This document shows, in pieces, positions 15,914 to 25,374 of a DNA stretch of 48,985 nucleotides. The notes beneath the pieces were generated by a model. The model ran no database searches. It worked only from the letters and a program-made list of their open reading frames with translations, and was not told where the DNA came from. Each line of letters starts with the position of its first letter. The first letter of the stretch is position 1. Made by a program: the position numbers and the translations under genes. The stretch spans positions 1 through 48,985 of the forward strand of contig CABJCJ010000019.1 in assembly GCA_902364065.1 (NCBI GenBank). The letters are read 5' to 3'. The stretch comes from Veillonellaceae bacterium SB90. GTDB lineage: Bacteria; Bacillota; Negativicutes; Selenomonadales; Selenomonadaceae.

Positions 15914-17629
15914 TCAGAGGTCCTTGAGAAGCTCCTGAACTTTCTCGAGGTAGTCAGCACGACTGAAGTTGTAGACTTCGCCGGTCTTGCGGACCTTGAC
16001 CTCGATGATGCCCTCATCGACAGCTTTCGGGCCGATGGTCACGCGGACCGGATAACCGATGAGATCGCAGTCCTTGAACTTGACGCCGGCGCGCTCCTTG
16101 CGGTCGTCGAGCAGGACATCGAGGCCGGCCTTGCGGCACTCCTCATAGATGCCCTCTGCGTACGCCAGCTGCTCTTCCTTCTTGGCATTGACGGCGACGA
16201 CGACGACTTCAAACGGCGCAATGGCGCGCGGCCAGACGATACCCTGGTCGTCGTTGTTCTGCTCGATGGCGGCGGCCATCGTGCGGCCGACACCGATGCC
16301 GTAGCAGCCCATGACGAGCGGCTGCTCCTTGCCGTTCTCGTCGAGGAACGTCGCGCCCATGGCCTTGCTGTACTTCGTGCCGAGCGTGAAAACCTGGCCG
16401 GCCTCAATGCCGCGCGTCATCTTGAGCGGTGCACCGCAGTGCGGGCACGGGTCGCCTTCCTTGACCATGCGCAGGTCGGTGACGACAATGGCTTCCTTGT
16501 CGAAGTCGCGCTGCGGGTTTACGTTCTTGAGGTGGAAGTCTGCCTCATTGGCACCCGTGACGGCGTTGTGCATATTCATAACCGTCGCATCGACGAGTAC
16601 GTGCGTGCCCTGCTTGATGCCGATTGGCCCCATGAAGCCCGGGCAACCGCCGGCGGCACGGATGGCTTCGTCATCCGCCATGCGCAGGTCGAGTGCGCCC
16701 TCGATCTGGTTGATGACCTTGACCTCATTGACATCGTGGTCACCGCGGATAAAGGCGAGCACGAGCTCATCCTTGTCCGTCTGGTAGGCAACGGCCTTGA
16801 TGGTCTTGTCAGCCGGCACGTTGAGGAAGGCGCAGAGCGCCTCAATCGTGTTCGTGCCCGGCGTGCTGACCTTCTCGAGCGGCAGCTCTTCTTCAGCCGG
16901 AGCGCCAATTGGCTTGAGCTCGGCCTTCTCGTCACTCGCGGCGTAGTCGCATTTCGTGCAGACGGCGATATTCGATTCGCCGGCATCAGCGAGAACCGTG
17001 AACTCGTGGGAGTGACCGCCGCCGATTGCGCCGTTGTCGGCCTCTACCGGGCGGAACTCGAGGCCCATGCGCGTGAAGATGTTCGTGTAGGCGTCGTACA
17101 TCTTCTTGTAGGACTCGTTCATGCCCTCGACGTCCTTGTCGAAGGAGTAAAGATCCTTCATGATGAATTCGCGGCTGCGCATGAGGCCGAAGCGCGGGCG
17201 GCGCTCATCACGGAACTTGTCCTGGATCTGATAGAGCATCAGCGGTAGCTGCTTATAGGAGCGCACTTCGTCGCGCACGAGTGCCGTGATCATCTCTTCA
17301 TGCGTCGGTCCAAGGCAGAAATCGCGGCCATGGCGGTCTTTGATGCGCATCATCTCATCGCCGTAAGCGCCCCAGCGGCCGCTCTCCTGCCAGAATTCAG
17401 CCGGCTGCAGGATTGGCATCATGATTTCCTGGCCGCCGGCTGCATCCATCTCCTCGCGGATGATCTGCTCAATCTTGCGGATCGTGCGCCAGGCGAGCGG
17501 CAGGAAAGTGTACATGCCGCCGGCTGTCTTGCGGATCATACCGGCACGGTACATGAGCTGGTGGCTGGCTATCTCAGCTTCAGCCGGTGTATTTCTAAGG
17601 GTGGGTGCGTAAAGATTACTTGCTCGCAT
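15914..17629 (-). CDS. proS: Prolyl-tRNA synthetase (bacterial type)
   Basis: ProRS charges tRNA-Pro. The 571-residue sequence is the bacterial form with the editing insertion: class II motif 1 around [27 protein letters not shown], motif 2 near [20 protein letters not shown], the INS editing domain (about 225-400, with [27 protein letters not shown]), motif 3 [11 protein letters not shown] and a C-terminal anticodon-binding domain. The ATG beginning [12 protein letters not shown] is used, with GGAGG nine bases upstream; it overlaps the ispG end by 14 bases. It is the last gene of the isoprenoid/lipid operon. Confidence 0.96.
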   Translation of the reverse strand: MRASNLYAPTLRNTPAEAEIASHQLMYRAGMIRKTAGGMYTFLPLAWRTIRKIEQIIREEMDAAGGQEIMMPILQPAEFWQESGRWGAYGDEMMRIKDRHGRDFCLGPTHEEMITALVRDEVRSYKQLPLMLYQIQDKFRDERRPRFGLMRSREFIMKDLYSFDKDVEGMNESYKKMYDAYTNIFTRMGLEFRPVEADNGAIGGGHSHEFTVLADAGESNIAVCTKCDYAASDEKAELKPIGAPAEEELPLEKVSTPGTNTIEALCAFLNVPADKTIKAVAYQTDKDELVLAFIRGDHDVNEVKVINQIEGALDLRMADDEAIRAAGGCPGFMGPIGIKQGTHVLVDATVMNMHNAVTGANEADFHLKNVNPQRDFDKEAIVVTDLRMVKEGDPCPHCGAPLKMTRGIEAGQVFTLGTKYSKAMGATFLDENGKEQPLVMGCYGIGVGRTMAAAIEQNNDDQGIVWPRAIAPFEVVVVAVNAKKEEQLAYAEGIYEECRKAGLDVLLDDRKERAGVKFKDCDLIGYPVRVTIGPKAVDEGIIEVKVRKTGEVYNFSRADYLEKVQELLKDL

Positions 17630-18695
17630 GCTTGCGTTCCTCCAATATTGCATCGATTTCTTTGAATAATTCTGGGACGAGGTCGGCTTCGGGAACCTTG
17701 CGGATGATCTCGCCCTTGCGGAAGACGAGTCCTTCCCCGTTGCCGCCGGCAATGCCGACATCAGCGCCGCGCGCTTCGCCCGGACCGTTGACGACACAGC
17801 CCATGACGGCTACCTCGATGGGCTCCTCGATGCCCCTGAGCTTCTCCTCGACCTGCGCCGCAATGGCCGGCAGATCGATGCTCGTGCGGCCGCAGGTTGG
17901 GCAGGCCACGAGCGTCGGACCGTACTCCTTGAGTCCGAGCGACTTCAAGATCTCATTGGCGACGCGGACCTCGACGACGGGATCGCCCGTCAGCGAGATG
18001 CGGAAGGTATCGCCGATGCCCTCAGCGAGCAGCGCGCCGATGCCGACAGCCGACTTGATGATACCCGTGTTGACCGTGCCGGCCTCGGTGATGCCGAGGT
18101 GCAGCGGATAGTCGACCGTCTGGCTCATGAGCCGGTAGGCGGCAATCGTCAGCGGCACATCGTGCGCCTTGAGGGAAATCTTCATGTCATGGAAGTCGAG
18201 CGCCTCGAGAATGCGCACATGTTCCATGGCGGACTCGACCAGAGCCTCCGGCGTGACACCGCCGTATTTCCTGAGGATCTTCTTATCCAGCGAACCGGCG
18301 TTGACGCCGATGCGGATGGGAATATGCGCCTCCTTGGCTGCACGCACGACGGCCTTGACCTTCTCCTCCCCGCCAATGTTTCCGGGGTTGAGGCGCAGCG
18401 CATGGATGCCCTGCCGGATGGCCTCCAGGGCCAGCTTGTAGTCAAAATGGATATCGGCTACGAGCGGCACCGTCACCTGGCGGATGATGTTGCCGAGATT
18501 CTCGGCTGCCGCCCTATCGGGCACGGCCAGCCGCACGATATCGCAGCCCGCGGCCTGCAGTGCGCGGATCTGCGCAACGGTCGCCTCAGTATCCGTCGTC
18601 TTCGTATTCGTCATGGACTGGACGGAAATCGGCGCACCGCCGCCAATGGCCACGGGTCCGATATGGATCTGTCTCGTCATCTTTCGTTTGAACAA
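17616..18695 (-). CDS. ispG: 4-hydroxy-3-methylbut-2-enyl diphosphate synthase IspG
   Basis: IspG (GcpE) reduces MEcPP to HMBPP in the non-mevalonate pathway with a [4Fe-4S] cluster and electrons from ferredoxin or flavodoxin. The sequence has the TIM-barrel start [20 protein letters not shown] and the C-terminal cluster ligands in CPTCGRT and [21 protein letters not shown] use TTG (18695), eight bases after AGGAAG, giving 359 residues; a GTG three codons earlier overlaps that site and is less likely. A ferredoxin gene lies upstream in the same gene string. Confidence 0.95.
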   Translation of the reverse strand: MFKRKMTRQIHIGPVAIGGGAPISVQSMTNTKTTDTEATVAQIRALQAAGCDIVRLAVPDRAAAENLGNIIRQVTVPLVADIHFDYKLALEAIRQGIHALRLNPGNIGGEEKVKAVVRAAKEAHIPIRIGVNAGSLDKKILRKYGGVTPEALVESAMEHVRILEALDFHDMKISLKAHDVPLTIAAYRLMSQTVDYPLHLGITEAGTVNTGIIKSAVGIGALLAEGIGDTFRISLTGDPVVEVRVANEILKSLGLKEYGPTLVACPTCGRTSIDLPAIAAQVEEKLRGIEEPIEVAVMGCVVNGPGEARGADVGIAGGNGEGLVFRKGEIIRKVPEADLVPELFKEIDAILEERKHASK

Positions 18696-18718
18696 ATCAT
18701 ACACTTCCTTCTAAACAC

Positions 18719-19756
18719 TCAGCCGCCCATAAAGACGCGCACGAGATCGTTCTTCGTCGCCAGCACCATGAGCAGGATCAAGAGGATGATGCCGACGCTC
18801 TGCGTGTACTGCAGGGCCTTCGGACTAAGCGGCTTGCCGCGCACCGCCTCGACGCAGAGCGTCAGGAAATGGCCGCCGTCAAGGGCCGGGATCGGGAACA
18901 GGTTGATGATGCCGAGATTGAGACTCAAGAATGCCGCAAAATTCAACAGCGGCACGAAGCCCATCTGTGCGACCTCACCGGCCATCTGCGCGACACCGAT
19001 GGGCCCGGCAAGCTCTGCCCCCGAGAGCTCCATCAGGATCTTGCAGAGCGCAGCAATCATTGCATAGATGATGGCACCGGTCTGATGGAACGCCAGGGAG
19101 ACGGATTCCACGAATCCCGGATACCGCGTATTGACCGTTCCCATGACGCCAACCATCGCGCGCTTCGCGCTGTTGTCGTACGACGGCGTCACCGTGACGG
19201 CAAGCTGCTCGCCCTGACGTTCCACCGTAAGGGCCACGGGCTCGCCGCCCTCATCCTTGACGCCATTGACAAAATCGGACCAGGTCGCAACCGGCTGGCC
19301 ATTCACCGTCAGCACGCGGTCGCCGCTTTCAAGACCGGCCTCCGCAGCCGGCTTGCCCGCCAGCACCGTGCCGAGTATCGGCTCCGTGCTGGGCGTGTTG
19401 ATGCCGGCAAAAAAGAAGATGCCGAAAAACAAGATGACCGGCAGGACGAAATTCATGAAGGACCCCGCAAGAATCACGATCATGCGCGAGCCCACCGGCT
19501 TGGCACAATAGCCTCGGCTGCCCGCATCATTCTGCTCGGGATCCATGCCGGCGATGTCATTGAAGCCGCCCAGCGGGATTGCCCGGATGGAATAGCGCGT
19601 TTCACCACGCTGAACGCTCACGAGCTTCGGGCCGAAGCCGATGGCAAATTCATCGACGCGCATCCCCGTCATCTTGGCCGTGATGAAGTGGCCGAGCTCA
19701 TGCACGAGTACGAGCAGGCCAAAGACAAAAATTGCAGCTGCAATTGTCAGAACCAT
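18719..19756 (-). CDS. rseP: Site-2 zinc metalloprotease RseP
   Basis: RseP cleaves substrates within the membrane, classically anti-sigma factors and remnant signal peptides. The 345-residue protein has the active-site HELGH in the first membrane segment (about residue 19), FGPKL, a PDZ domain in the middle (GLESGDRVLTVNGQPVATW), and the second metal motif PALDGGHFLTL in a C-terminal membrane segment. It has one PDZ domain rather than the two of E. coli, as is common in Gram-positive relatives. The position between dxr and ispG is widely conserved. Confidence 0.94.
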   Translation of the reverse strand: MVLTIAAAIFVFGLLVLVHELGHFITAKMTGMRVDEFAIGFGPKLVSVQRGETRYSIRAIPLGGFNDIAGMDPEQNDAGSRGYCAKPVGSRMIVILAGSFMNFVLPVILFFGIFFFAGINTPSTEPILGTVLAGKPAAEAGLESGDRVLTVNGQPVATWSDFVNGVKDEGGEPVALTVERQGEQLAVTVTPSYDNSAKRAMVGVMGTVNTRYPGFVESVSLAFHQTGAIIYAMIAALCKILMELSGAELAGPIGVAQMAGEVAQMGFVPLLNFAAFLSLNLGIINLFPIPALDGGHFLTLCVEAVRGKPLSPKALQYTQSVGIILLILLMVLATKNDLVRVFMGG

Positions 19757-19802
19757 TGATTCACCATCCTTCTCGAAAAAGAGATTCGTCGAGCGTCGCC
19801 GC

Positions 19803-20951
19803 TCATTTCTTCAAAAGGGAAGCCGCATACGTGCGGGCCCACGCATCCTCCTCAAAGAGCTCTTCCAGCGTTGGCTCAATCACGCATTCGCGTTTGAGCA
19901 TCGTCTGCTCGATGATATCGTAGATGTCGAGGAAGTGAATCTCCCCCTTGAGGAAGGCACCGGCAGCCACTTCATTGGCCGCATTGAACACGCACGGCAT
20001 CGAGCCGCCCATCCTGCCGGCCTCATAGGCAAAGCGCAGGCCCTTGAACGTCTCCGTATCCGGCTCTTCAAATGTCAGGTCTTTGAGCTTCCAGAAATCC
20101 AGTCGTTCAAAATTCGAAGGCTGGCGCGTCGGATACGTCAGCGCGTACTGGATCGGCAGCTTCATGTCGGGGCAGCCGAGCTGCGCGATGACCGAGCCGT
20201 CGCAGAACTGGACCATGGAATGAATGATGCTCTGTGGATGGACGACCACCTGGATCTGGTCGTAATCGACGCCATAAAGCCACTTGGCCTCAATGACCTC
20301 AAGCCCCTTGTTGACAAGAGATGCCGAATCGACGGTGATCTTCTGCCCCATGTTCCAGGTCGGATGAGCGAGAACCTGCGCCTTCGTCGCACCGATGAGC
20401 TCCTCCCGCTTCCTGCCGCGGAACGGGCCGCCCGAACAGGTCAGCAGGAGTTTCTCGATTGTCTCCCGCTTCTCGCCCTGCAGGCACTGGAAGAAGGCAC
20501 AATGCTCGCTGTCGACGGGCAGGATGGAAACACCCTGCTCAGCCGCACGGCGCATGACGATCTCACCCGCCACCACGAGTGTCTCCTTGTTTGCGAGTGC
20601 AATGTCCTTCCTGGCATCAAGCGCTTTCATCGTCGGCTCGAGTCCGGCAAAGCCCATCATCGAGGTGACGACCGTATCGGCCTCCGGGAAAGCGGCTGCG
20701 TCCACAAAGGCCTGACGGCCGCCCATGAGCTTCGTCGGACCGCTGTAGCGGGCCTTGAGCCGCTTGTAAGCCGCTTCATCCGACAACACGGCAAGTTCCG
20801 GTGAAAATTCGCGGATCTGCTTTTCCAGGAGCTCATCGCTTGCATTGGCTGCAAGCACGGAAATATGGAACATATCCTTATGGCCGCGGACGACCTCAAG
20901 CGTCTGCGTGCCGATTGAACCAGTGGCCCCCAAGACTGCAATATTCTTCAT
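19803..20951 (-). CDS. dxr: 1-deoxy-D-xylulose 5-phosphate reductoisomerase Dxr
   Basis: Dxr converts DXP to MEP with NADPH, the committed step of the non-mevalonate pathway. The 382-residue protein has the NADPH-binding VLGATGSIGTQTL at residue 5, ALANKETLVVAG, PVDSEHCAFFQCL with the metal ligands, and the substrate loop around TWNMGQKITVDSASLVNKGLE. The metal-site run reads SEHCAFFQ where many homologues have SEHSAIFQ or SEHNAIFQ. The ATG has GGAGG seven bases before it. Confidence 0.96.
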   Translation of the reverse strand: MKNIAVLGATGSIGTQTLEVVRGHKDMFHISVLAANASDELLEKQIREFSPELAVLSDEAAYKRLKARYSGPTKLMGGRQAFVDAAAFPEADTVVTSMMGFAGLEPTMKALDARKDIALANKETLVVAGEIVMRRAAEQGVSILPVDSEHCAFFQCLQGEKRETIEKLLLTCSGGPFRGRKREELIGATKAQVLAHPTWNMGQKITVDSASLVNKGLEVIEAKWLYGVDYDQIQVVVHPQSIIHSMVQFCDGSVIAQLGCPDMKLPIQYALTYPTRQPSNFERLDFWKLKDLTFEEPDTETFKGLRFAYEAGRMGGSMPCVFNAANEVAAGAFLKGEIHFLDIYDIIEQTMLKRECVIEPTLEELFEEDAWARTYAASLLKK

Positions 20952-20964
20952 ATCCTGCCCTCCA

Positions 20965-21795
20965 TCACTTCAGGCCCAGGCCCGAAAGCAGCACAAAGTA
21001 ATACACGAGCGGTGCCGTGAAGAGCACGCTGTCAAAGCGGTCCCAGACACCGCCATGTCCCGGGATGATGTTTCCGGAATCCTTGATGCCCGTATAGCGC
21101 TTGGCCACGGATTCCACGAGATCGCCGAGCGTTGCCAGGATGGAAATGCAGAATCCGAGCACTGCCATCTCGAGGAGCGGCAGGGAAAAGAAGACGCCGA
21201 GCCCCGCTCCGACGGCTGTCGTGCCTACCACAGACCCCAGGAAGCCTTCGATGGTCTTGTTGGGGCTTATCGTGCGACAGAGCTTGTGGCGGCCGATGGC
21301 CGAGCCCGTGAAATACGCAAAGGTATCGGATGCCCAGGTACAGAGAAACATCACCCAAATCATCGCGCAGCCAAAGGCCATCGGGCCGACGGGCGTCGCG
21401 AGCATCTGCTCGGGATAGAGAAACCGCAGCATGACCATATGGCCGAACGGATACCCGAAGTAAAGGATACCGCCGACTGAGAGACAGGCTGCAGGGAAGG
21501 AAACGCGCCCATGCAGCAGCACGGCCATGAGCAGGACGACGAGGACAATGCCCGTGCTGACAGCCACCGTCTCATCCGCATTGCCGAGCCAGGCACAGCC
21601 CCAGAGCAACACCAGGCCGACAATACCAAGAAGAAACGTCAGCCGTTCCCCCTTTCTGGCGAAGGCCCGCGTGTATTCAAACCAGGCCAGGAGAGAAAGC
21701 AGCAGGGCAAAGCCGGCAAACAGGGCTCCGCCCATCTGGATGACGGCCGCGGCCAGCACAATGCCGATCACGCCCGTGATGATTCTAGTAAGCAA
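20965..21795 (-). CDS. cdsA: Phosphatidate cytidylyltransferase CdsA
   Basis: CdsA makes CDP-diacylglycerol from phosphatidic acid and CTP for phospholipid synthesis. The 276-residue polytopic protein ends with the family signature KDSGNIIPGHGGVWDRFDS, preceded by SPNKTIEGFLGS and WASDTFAYFTGSAIG. The start is TTG (21795) with GAGGAG about nine bases upstream. It lies between uppS and dxr, the usual arrangement. Confidence 0.94.
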   Translation of the reverse strand: MLTRIITGVIGIVLAAAVIQMGGALFAGFALLLSLLAWFEYTRAFARKGERLTFLLGIVGLVLLWGCAWLGNADETVAVSTGIVLVVLLMAVLLHGRVSFPAACLSVGGILYFGYPFGHMVMLRFLYPEQMLATPVGPMAFGCAMIWVMFLCTWASDTFAYFTGSAIGRHKLCRTISPNKTIEGFLGSVVGTTAVGAGLGVFFSLPLLEMAVLGFCISILATLGDLVESVAKRYTGIKDSGNIIPGHGGVWDRFDSVLFTAPLVYYFVLLSGLGLK

Positions 21796-21819
21796 CGCAA
21801 TACGCTCCTCTTCATGTAA

Positions 21820-22608
21820 TCAGGTATTTTTCAGGCCGCCGAAGCGCCGGTCCCGCCCGGCAAACTCCACCATCGCATCCACGAAGCATGCGGGAGTGAA
21901 GTCCGGCCAATTCGTATCGGTAAAGTAAAACTCAGCATAGGCCGACTGCCACAAAAGGAAGTTCGAGAGGCGCTGATCGCCGCTCGTGCGGATAACGAGA
22001 TCCACCGGCGGGTCTCCTGCCGTATCGAGCGAAGCTTCCATGAGCTCCTCATCGATATCCGCTGCTGAAAGTTCTCCGGCGGCCACACGCTGCGCGAGGC
22101 TGCGTGCAGCGCGCAGCAATTCGTCCTGGCCGCCATAATTCGCCGCCACATTGAAGCGGATGCCCGTATTGTCCTTCATGAGCTCCTCCGCTGCCGTCAT
22201 CTGGCGCTGCAGGCTTTCCGGCATGCCATCCTTGCGGCCGATGAAGCGGATGCGCACGTTGTAGTCGTTCATCTCTTCAAGCTCCTTGATGAGATAATCC
22301 GAAAAGAGCTTCATGAGAAAATCGACTTCCGGGCGCGGACGCTTCCAGTTCTCCGTCGAGAACGCATAGACCGTCAGTGCTTCGAGGCGCAGGTCGATAG
22401 CCGTCTTGAGGACATTCTTGAGCGTCTTGACGCCGGCCTTATGACCGGCCGTGCGCACGAGGCCGCGTCCCTGGGCCCAGCGCCCGTTGCCATCCATGAT
22501 GATGGCCACATGGCGCGGTAGACGTTCCCAGTTGATTCTATCGAACAGCGGGTTGGCGAGTTCCTCCTTGGTTGGCTGTGCCTTGCCGCCAAATATCTTT
22601 TTCCACAT
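21820..22608 (-). CDS. uppS: Undecaprenyl diphosphate synthase UppS
   Basis: UppS condenses eight IPP units onto FPP in cis, producing the C55 carrier that MraY and MurG load. The 262-residue protein has the catalytic HVAIIMDGNGRWA, GHKAGVKTLK, YAFSTENWKRP, DLVIRTSGDQRLSNFLLWQSAYAE and the C-terminal R-RRFGG. The ATG beginning MWKKIFGG has GGAGG ten bases upstream. A terminator-like hairpin stands just before it. Confidence 0.95.
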   Translation of the reverse strand: MWKKIFGGKAQPTKEELANPLFDRINWERLPRHVAIIMDGNGRWAQGRGLVRTAGHKAGVKTLKNVLKTAIDLRLEALTVYAFSTENWKRPRPEVDFLMKLFSDYLIKELEEMNDYNVRIRFIGRKDGMPESLQRQMTAAEELMKDNTGIRFNVAANYGGQDELLRAARSLAQRVAAGELSAADIDEELMEASLDTAGDPPVDLVIRTSGDQRLSNFLLWQSAYAEFYFTDTNWPDFTPACFVDAMVEFAGRDRRFGGLKNT

Positions 22609-22649
22609 CTTTGCTTGTCCTCCATCCTGAGGATATCTACACAATAAGG

Positions 22650-22680
22650 AAAAGCCCCTCTCGACTTTCATAAGAGGGGC
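22650..22680 (-). terminator. Terminator after the ferredoxin gene
   Basis: Minus-strand GCCCCTCT (22673-22680) pairs perfectly with AGAGGGGC (22654-22661), followed by TTTTCC. The T tract is short, so readthrough into uppS is plausible. Confidence 0.7.
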
Positions 22681-22693
22681 CGCTCATCATGCA

Positions 22694-22864
22694 TCAAGGA
22701 GCTTCGATTGCGGATACCGGGCAGCCGGCAGCGCAAGCACCGCACTCAACGCATTTGTCTGCATCGATCTCGTAGTGCTCAGCACCCTCGCTGATTGCCT
22801 CAACCGGGCAAGTAGCAGCGCAGGAACCGCAAGAAATGCAATCATCCGTGATTTTGTATGCCAT
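22694..22864 (-). CDS. 2[4Fe-4S] ferredoxin, clostridial type
   Basis: This 56-residue protein carries two CxxCxxCxxxCP motifs: C9, C12, C15, C19 followed by Pro, and C38, C41, C44, C48 followed by Pro. That is the full ligand set for two [4Fe-4S] clusters. Ferredoxins of this kind are soluble low-potential electron carriers. The ATG lies three bases after the stop of the PASTA protein. The gene stands in a string leading to uppS, dxr and ispG; IspG needs a low-potential donor, so supply to IspG is a reasonable inference but not shown by the sequence. Confidence 0.92.
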   Translation of the reverse strand: MAYKITDDCISCGSCAATCPVEAISEGAEHYEIDADKCVECGACAAGCPVSAIEAP

Positions 22865-22867
22865 AAC

Positions 22868-23077
22868 TCATTTCGCCTCCTTTCTCTGCTTAGCCGCAAG
22901 GGTAAGCATGATACTGCCCTGCGGCAGAGTCTTCTGCCGCACGACATAGAGACAGTGTTCATCTGTCTTGAAAAAATCACGCACAGGGCGTGTAATTTCC
23001 GTCTGCCAGGCACAGCCCGCCTGCGCGAGCAAATGCTCGGCCTCGTCAAGGGGTCTTCCCAGTACGTCTGGTATCAT
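22868..23077 (-). CDS. Small stand-alone PASTA-domain protein
   Basis: This 69-residue protein opens with IPDVLGRPLDEAEHLLAQAG, the signature of a PASTA domain, and continues through a beta-rich half (YVVRQKTLPQGSIMLTLAAK) to a basic tail. PASTA domains normally sit outside the cell in serine/threonine kinases and PBPs and bind muropeptides. This one has no signal peptide or membrane segment and appears cytoplasmic. Its ATG directly follows the frr stop codon and it is followed by the ferredoxin, so the three are probably co-translated. The function is unknown. Confidence 0.78.
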   Translation of the reverse strand: MIPDVLGRPLDEAEHLLAQAGCAWQTEITRPVRDFFKTDEHCLYVVRQKTLPQGSIMLTLAAKQRKEAK

Positions 23078-23078
23078 A

Positions 23079-23636
23079 TCAGACTTCCATGACCTCTTTT
23101 TCCTTGACGGCCTTGGCGCTGTCGGCCAGTTTCACGTACTTGTCAACAAGTTTTTGCATGGCTTCCTGGCCGCGCTTCGACTCATCCTCCGTGATTTCCT
23201 TGGCCTTCTCGAGCTTCTTGAACTCTTCGTTGCCATCGCGGCGCACATTGCGCAGCGCAACCTTCGCCTCTTCCGTCTTCTTGTTGACGGCCTTGACGAG
23301 CTCCTGGCGGCGTTCCTGCGTGAGAGCAGGGATGGCCAGGCGAATGGCCGTGCCATCGGAGTTCGGGTTCAGGCCGAGATCCGATTTCATGATGGCCACT
23401 TCAATATCATGCAGAATGGATTTCTCCCACGGCTGAATCAGGATCATGCGCGGTTCCGGAACGGAAACCTTCGCAATCTGATTGACCGGCGTCGGCGCAC
23501 CGTAGTAATCCACCATGACCTTATCGAGCAGGGACGGCGTAGCACGGCCTGCACGCAGGGAAGCGAATTCATGCTTGAGCGCTTCAATGCTCTTTTTCAT
23601 GCGTTCCTCATGGGACGCGAGAATCTCATTGGTCAT
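23079..23636 (-). CDS. frr: Ribosome recycling factor
   Basis: RRF splits post-termination ribosomes together with EF-G. The 185-residue protein has the expected length and motifs: [18 protein letters not shown] near the N-terminus, [14 protein letters not shown] in the domain II hinge, and [22 protein letters not shown] in the C-terminal helix bundle. Its ATG overlaps the pyrH stop (ATGA). Confidence 0.96.
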   Translation of the reverse strand: MTNEILASHEERMKKSIEALKHEFASLRAGRATPSLLDKVMVDYYGAPTPVNQIAKVSVPEPRMILIQPWEKSILHDIEVAIMKSDLGLNPNSDGTAIRLAIPALTQERRQELVKAVNKKTEEAKVALRNVRRDGNEEFKKLEKAKEITEDESKRGQEAMQKLVDKYVKLADSAKAVKEKEVMEV

Positions 23637-24361
23637 CTGTCATTTCCTCCTACCGTCGTGCCGATTTCCTCACCGAGGGCAGCGCGCACGATATTTTCAT
23701 GATCGTCGATGTTGAATACAAGCAAGGGAATCTTGTTGTCCATGCAGAGGCTCGTAGCCGTCGTATCCATGACCTGCAGGCCCTTGTTGATGATCTCGAT
23801 GTACGTCAGAGAATCGAACTTCTTGGCATCTGCATTCTTGTTTGGATCGCAGTCGTAAATGCCGTCCGTACCCTTCTTGGCCATCAGGATGACATCGGCT
23901 TCGATTTCGGCGGCACGCAGTGCAGCCGTCGTATCCGTGGAGAAATACGGATTGCCCGTGCCAGCGCCGAAGATGACGACGCGGCCCTTCTCCATATGAC
24001 GAATGGCCTTGCGGCGGATGTAGGGCTCAGCGACCTGACGCATCTCGATAGCCGTCTGCACGCGCGTATCGACATCCATCTTCTCGAGTGCATCCTGCAG
24101 AGCCAGGGCATTCATGACCGTGGCCATCATGCCCATGTAGTCGGCCGTAGCGCGTTCCATGCCCTTGGCGGAACCGGCCAGTCCGCGCCAGATGTTGCCG
24201 CCGCCGACGACGACAGCGACATCGACACCGTGTTCGCGCACCTTCTTGATCTGCTTGGCGATATCCTCAACCACAGACGGATTGATGCCGAAGCCCTGCT
24301 CACCTGCCAGGGACTCACCACTGAGCTTCAGGACGACTCGTTTATATTTCGCTGTATCCAA
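23633..24361 (-). CDS. pyrH: Uridylate kinase PyrH
   Basis: PyrH phosphorylates UMP to UDP, feeding pyrimidine nucleotide and UDP-sugar pools. The 242-residue protein has the amino acid kinase fold: [28 protein letters not shown], and [17 protein letters not shown]. The start is TTG (24361), eight bases after a GGAGG; an in-frame ATG at 24376 overlaps that ribosome binding site and is rejected. The chosen start gives the usual N-terminus MDTAKYKRV. Confidence 0.96.
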   Translation of the reverse strand: MDTAKYKRVVLKLSGESLAGEQGFGINPSVVEDIAKQIKKVREHGVDVAVVVGGGNIWRGLAGSAKGMERATADYMGMMATVMNALALQDALEKMDVDTRVQTAIEMRQVAEPYIRRKAIRHMEKGRVVIFGAGTGNPYFSTDTTAALRAAEIEADVILMAKKGTDGIYDCDPNKNADAKKFDSLTYIEIINKGLQVMDTTATSLCMDNKIPLLVFNIDDHENIVRAALGEEIGTTVGGNDR

Positions 24362-24418
24362 AATGCTTACCTCCATCAACGCCAATGCGCCACTCGATAC
24401 ACTACTGCATCTTCCCTT

Positions 24419-24447
24419 ATTATAACCTTTAAAAAAAGAGAACACAA
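24419..24447 (-). promoter_or_regulatory. pyrH-frr promoter, nested in the tsf terminator
   Basis: Minus-strand TTGTGT (24442-24447), 17-base spacer, TATAAT (24419-24424). The -35 hexamer falls in the loop-proximal part of the tsf terminator stem and the T tract forms part of the spacer. Confidence 0.6.
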
Positions 24448-24464
24448 TCCATTATGTGTTCTCT
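24431..24464 (-). terminator. Terminator after tsf
   Basis: Minus-strand AGAGAACACA (24455-24464) pairs perfectly with TGTGTTCTCT (24437-24446) around TAATGGAT, followed by a T run. It lies 22 bases past the tsf stop. Confidence 0.9.
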
Positions 24465-24486
24465 TTCTTTCACCGTTTCCAGTCGA

Positions 24487-25356
24487 TTATTTCATCTGAG
24501 CAGCAACTTCAGCAGCAAAGTTCTCCTGCTTCTTCTCGATGCCTTCACCGAGCTGATAGCGCGTGAATGCCGTTACCTTGACATCTCCGAGGATATCCTT
24601 GACCGTCTTGTCGGAATCCTTGACGAAAATCTGCTCGTTGAGGCAGACTTCCTTGTAGTACTTGTTGATGCGGCCTTCGACCATGCGCTCAACAATCTTC
24701 TCCGGCTTGCCCTCTTCGAGAGCCTGCTTGCGGAGAACTTCCTTCTCGTGCTCGAGAGCTGCTGCATCGACGCCGCTGCGGTCGATGGCTGCCGGAGCAG
24801 CTGCAGCGATCTGCATGGCAACATCCTTGCCGAGCTCTTCGTCGCCGCCCGTCAGGTCAACGAGGACACCAATCTTGCCGCCCATGTGGATGTAGCTTGC
24901 CACACGGCCTTCGCTCTGATAACGGACGAAGCGGCGCAGGGAAATCTTCTCGCCGATCGTAGCCGTAGCTTCCGTGATGAGGGCAGCAACCGTCTTGCCA
25001 TCGAGCTCGCTGTTGTTCAGCGCATCGAGGTCAGCCGGATTCGTGTCAGCGATGTGCTTGGCAATCTTGGCGACGAGAGCGCGGAACTGCTCGTTGCCGG
25101 CAGCGAAGTCCGTCTCGCAGTTGACTTCGACGAGAACGCCGACCTTGGCATCATCGCTGATGTAAGCTGCGACAGCACCCTCTGCAGCGATGCGGTCAGC
25201 CTTCTTCTCAGCCTTCGAAATGCCCTTTTCACGGAGCCAGTCGATTGCCTTGGCCTTGTCGCCGTCCGTAGCCGTCAGGGCCTTCTTGCAGTCCATCATG
25301 CCTGCGCCAGTGGTCTCGCGCAGCTCTTTTACCATTGCAGCCGTAATCTTTGCCAT
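24487..25356 (-). CDS. tsf: Elongation factor Ts
   Basis: EF-Ts exchanges GDP for GTP on EF-Tu. The 289-residue protein begins with the UBA-like domain VKELRETTGAGMMDCKKAL, followed by AIDWLREKGISKAEKKADR, then VLVEVNCETDFAAGNEQF of the core that contacts EF-Tu, and a C-terminal DSDKTVKDIL region. It is the full-length form with two core subdomains. It follows rpsB, separated by a hairpin. Confidence 0.97.
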   Translation of the reverse strand: MAKITAAMVKELRETTGAGMMDCKKALTATDGDKAKAIDWLREKGISKAEKKADRIAAEGAVAAYISDDAKVGVLVEVNCETDFAAGNEQFRALVAKIAKHIADTNPADLDALNNSELDGKTVAALITEATATIGEKISLRRFVRYQSEGRVASYIHMGGKIGVLVDLTGGDEELGKDVAMQIAAAAPAAIDRSGVDAAALEHEKEVLRKQALEEGKPEKIVERMVEGRINKYYKEVCLNEQIFVKDSDKTVKDILGDVKVTAFTRYQLGEGIEKKQENFAAEVAAQMK

Positions 25357-25374
25357 TGGTTTTATTCCTCCTAT

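Noticed and set aside
17630..17797. N-terminal extension of proS
   Set aside because: It would overlap ispG by more than 180 bases and adds a Ser/Arg-rich segment unlike ProRS; the ATG at 17629 has a good ribosome binding site.
22687..23049. A longer minus-strand frame overlapping the ferredoxin and PASTA genes
   Set aside because: It is out of frame with two genes that have clear motifs and matches no protein pattern.
24362..24445. Longer pyrH starting upstream of 24361
   Set aside because: The ATG at 24376 overlaps the ribosome binding site of the TTG start, and further extension adds residues absent from UMP kinases.
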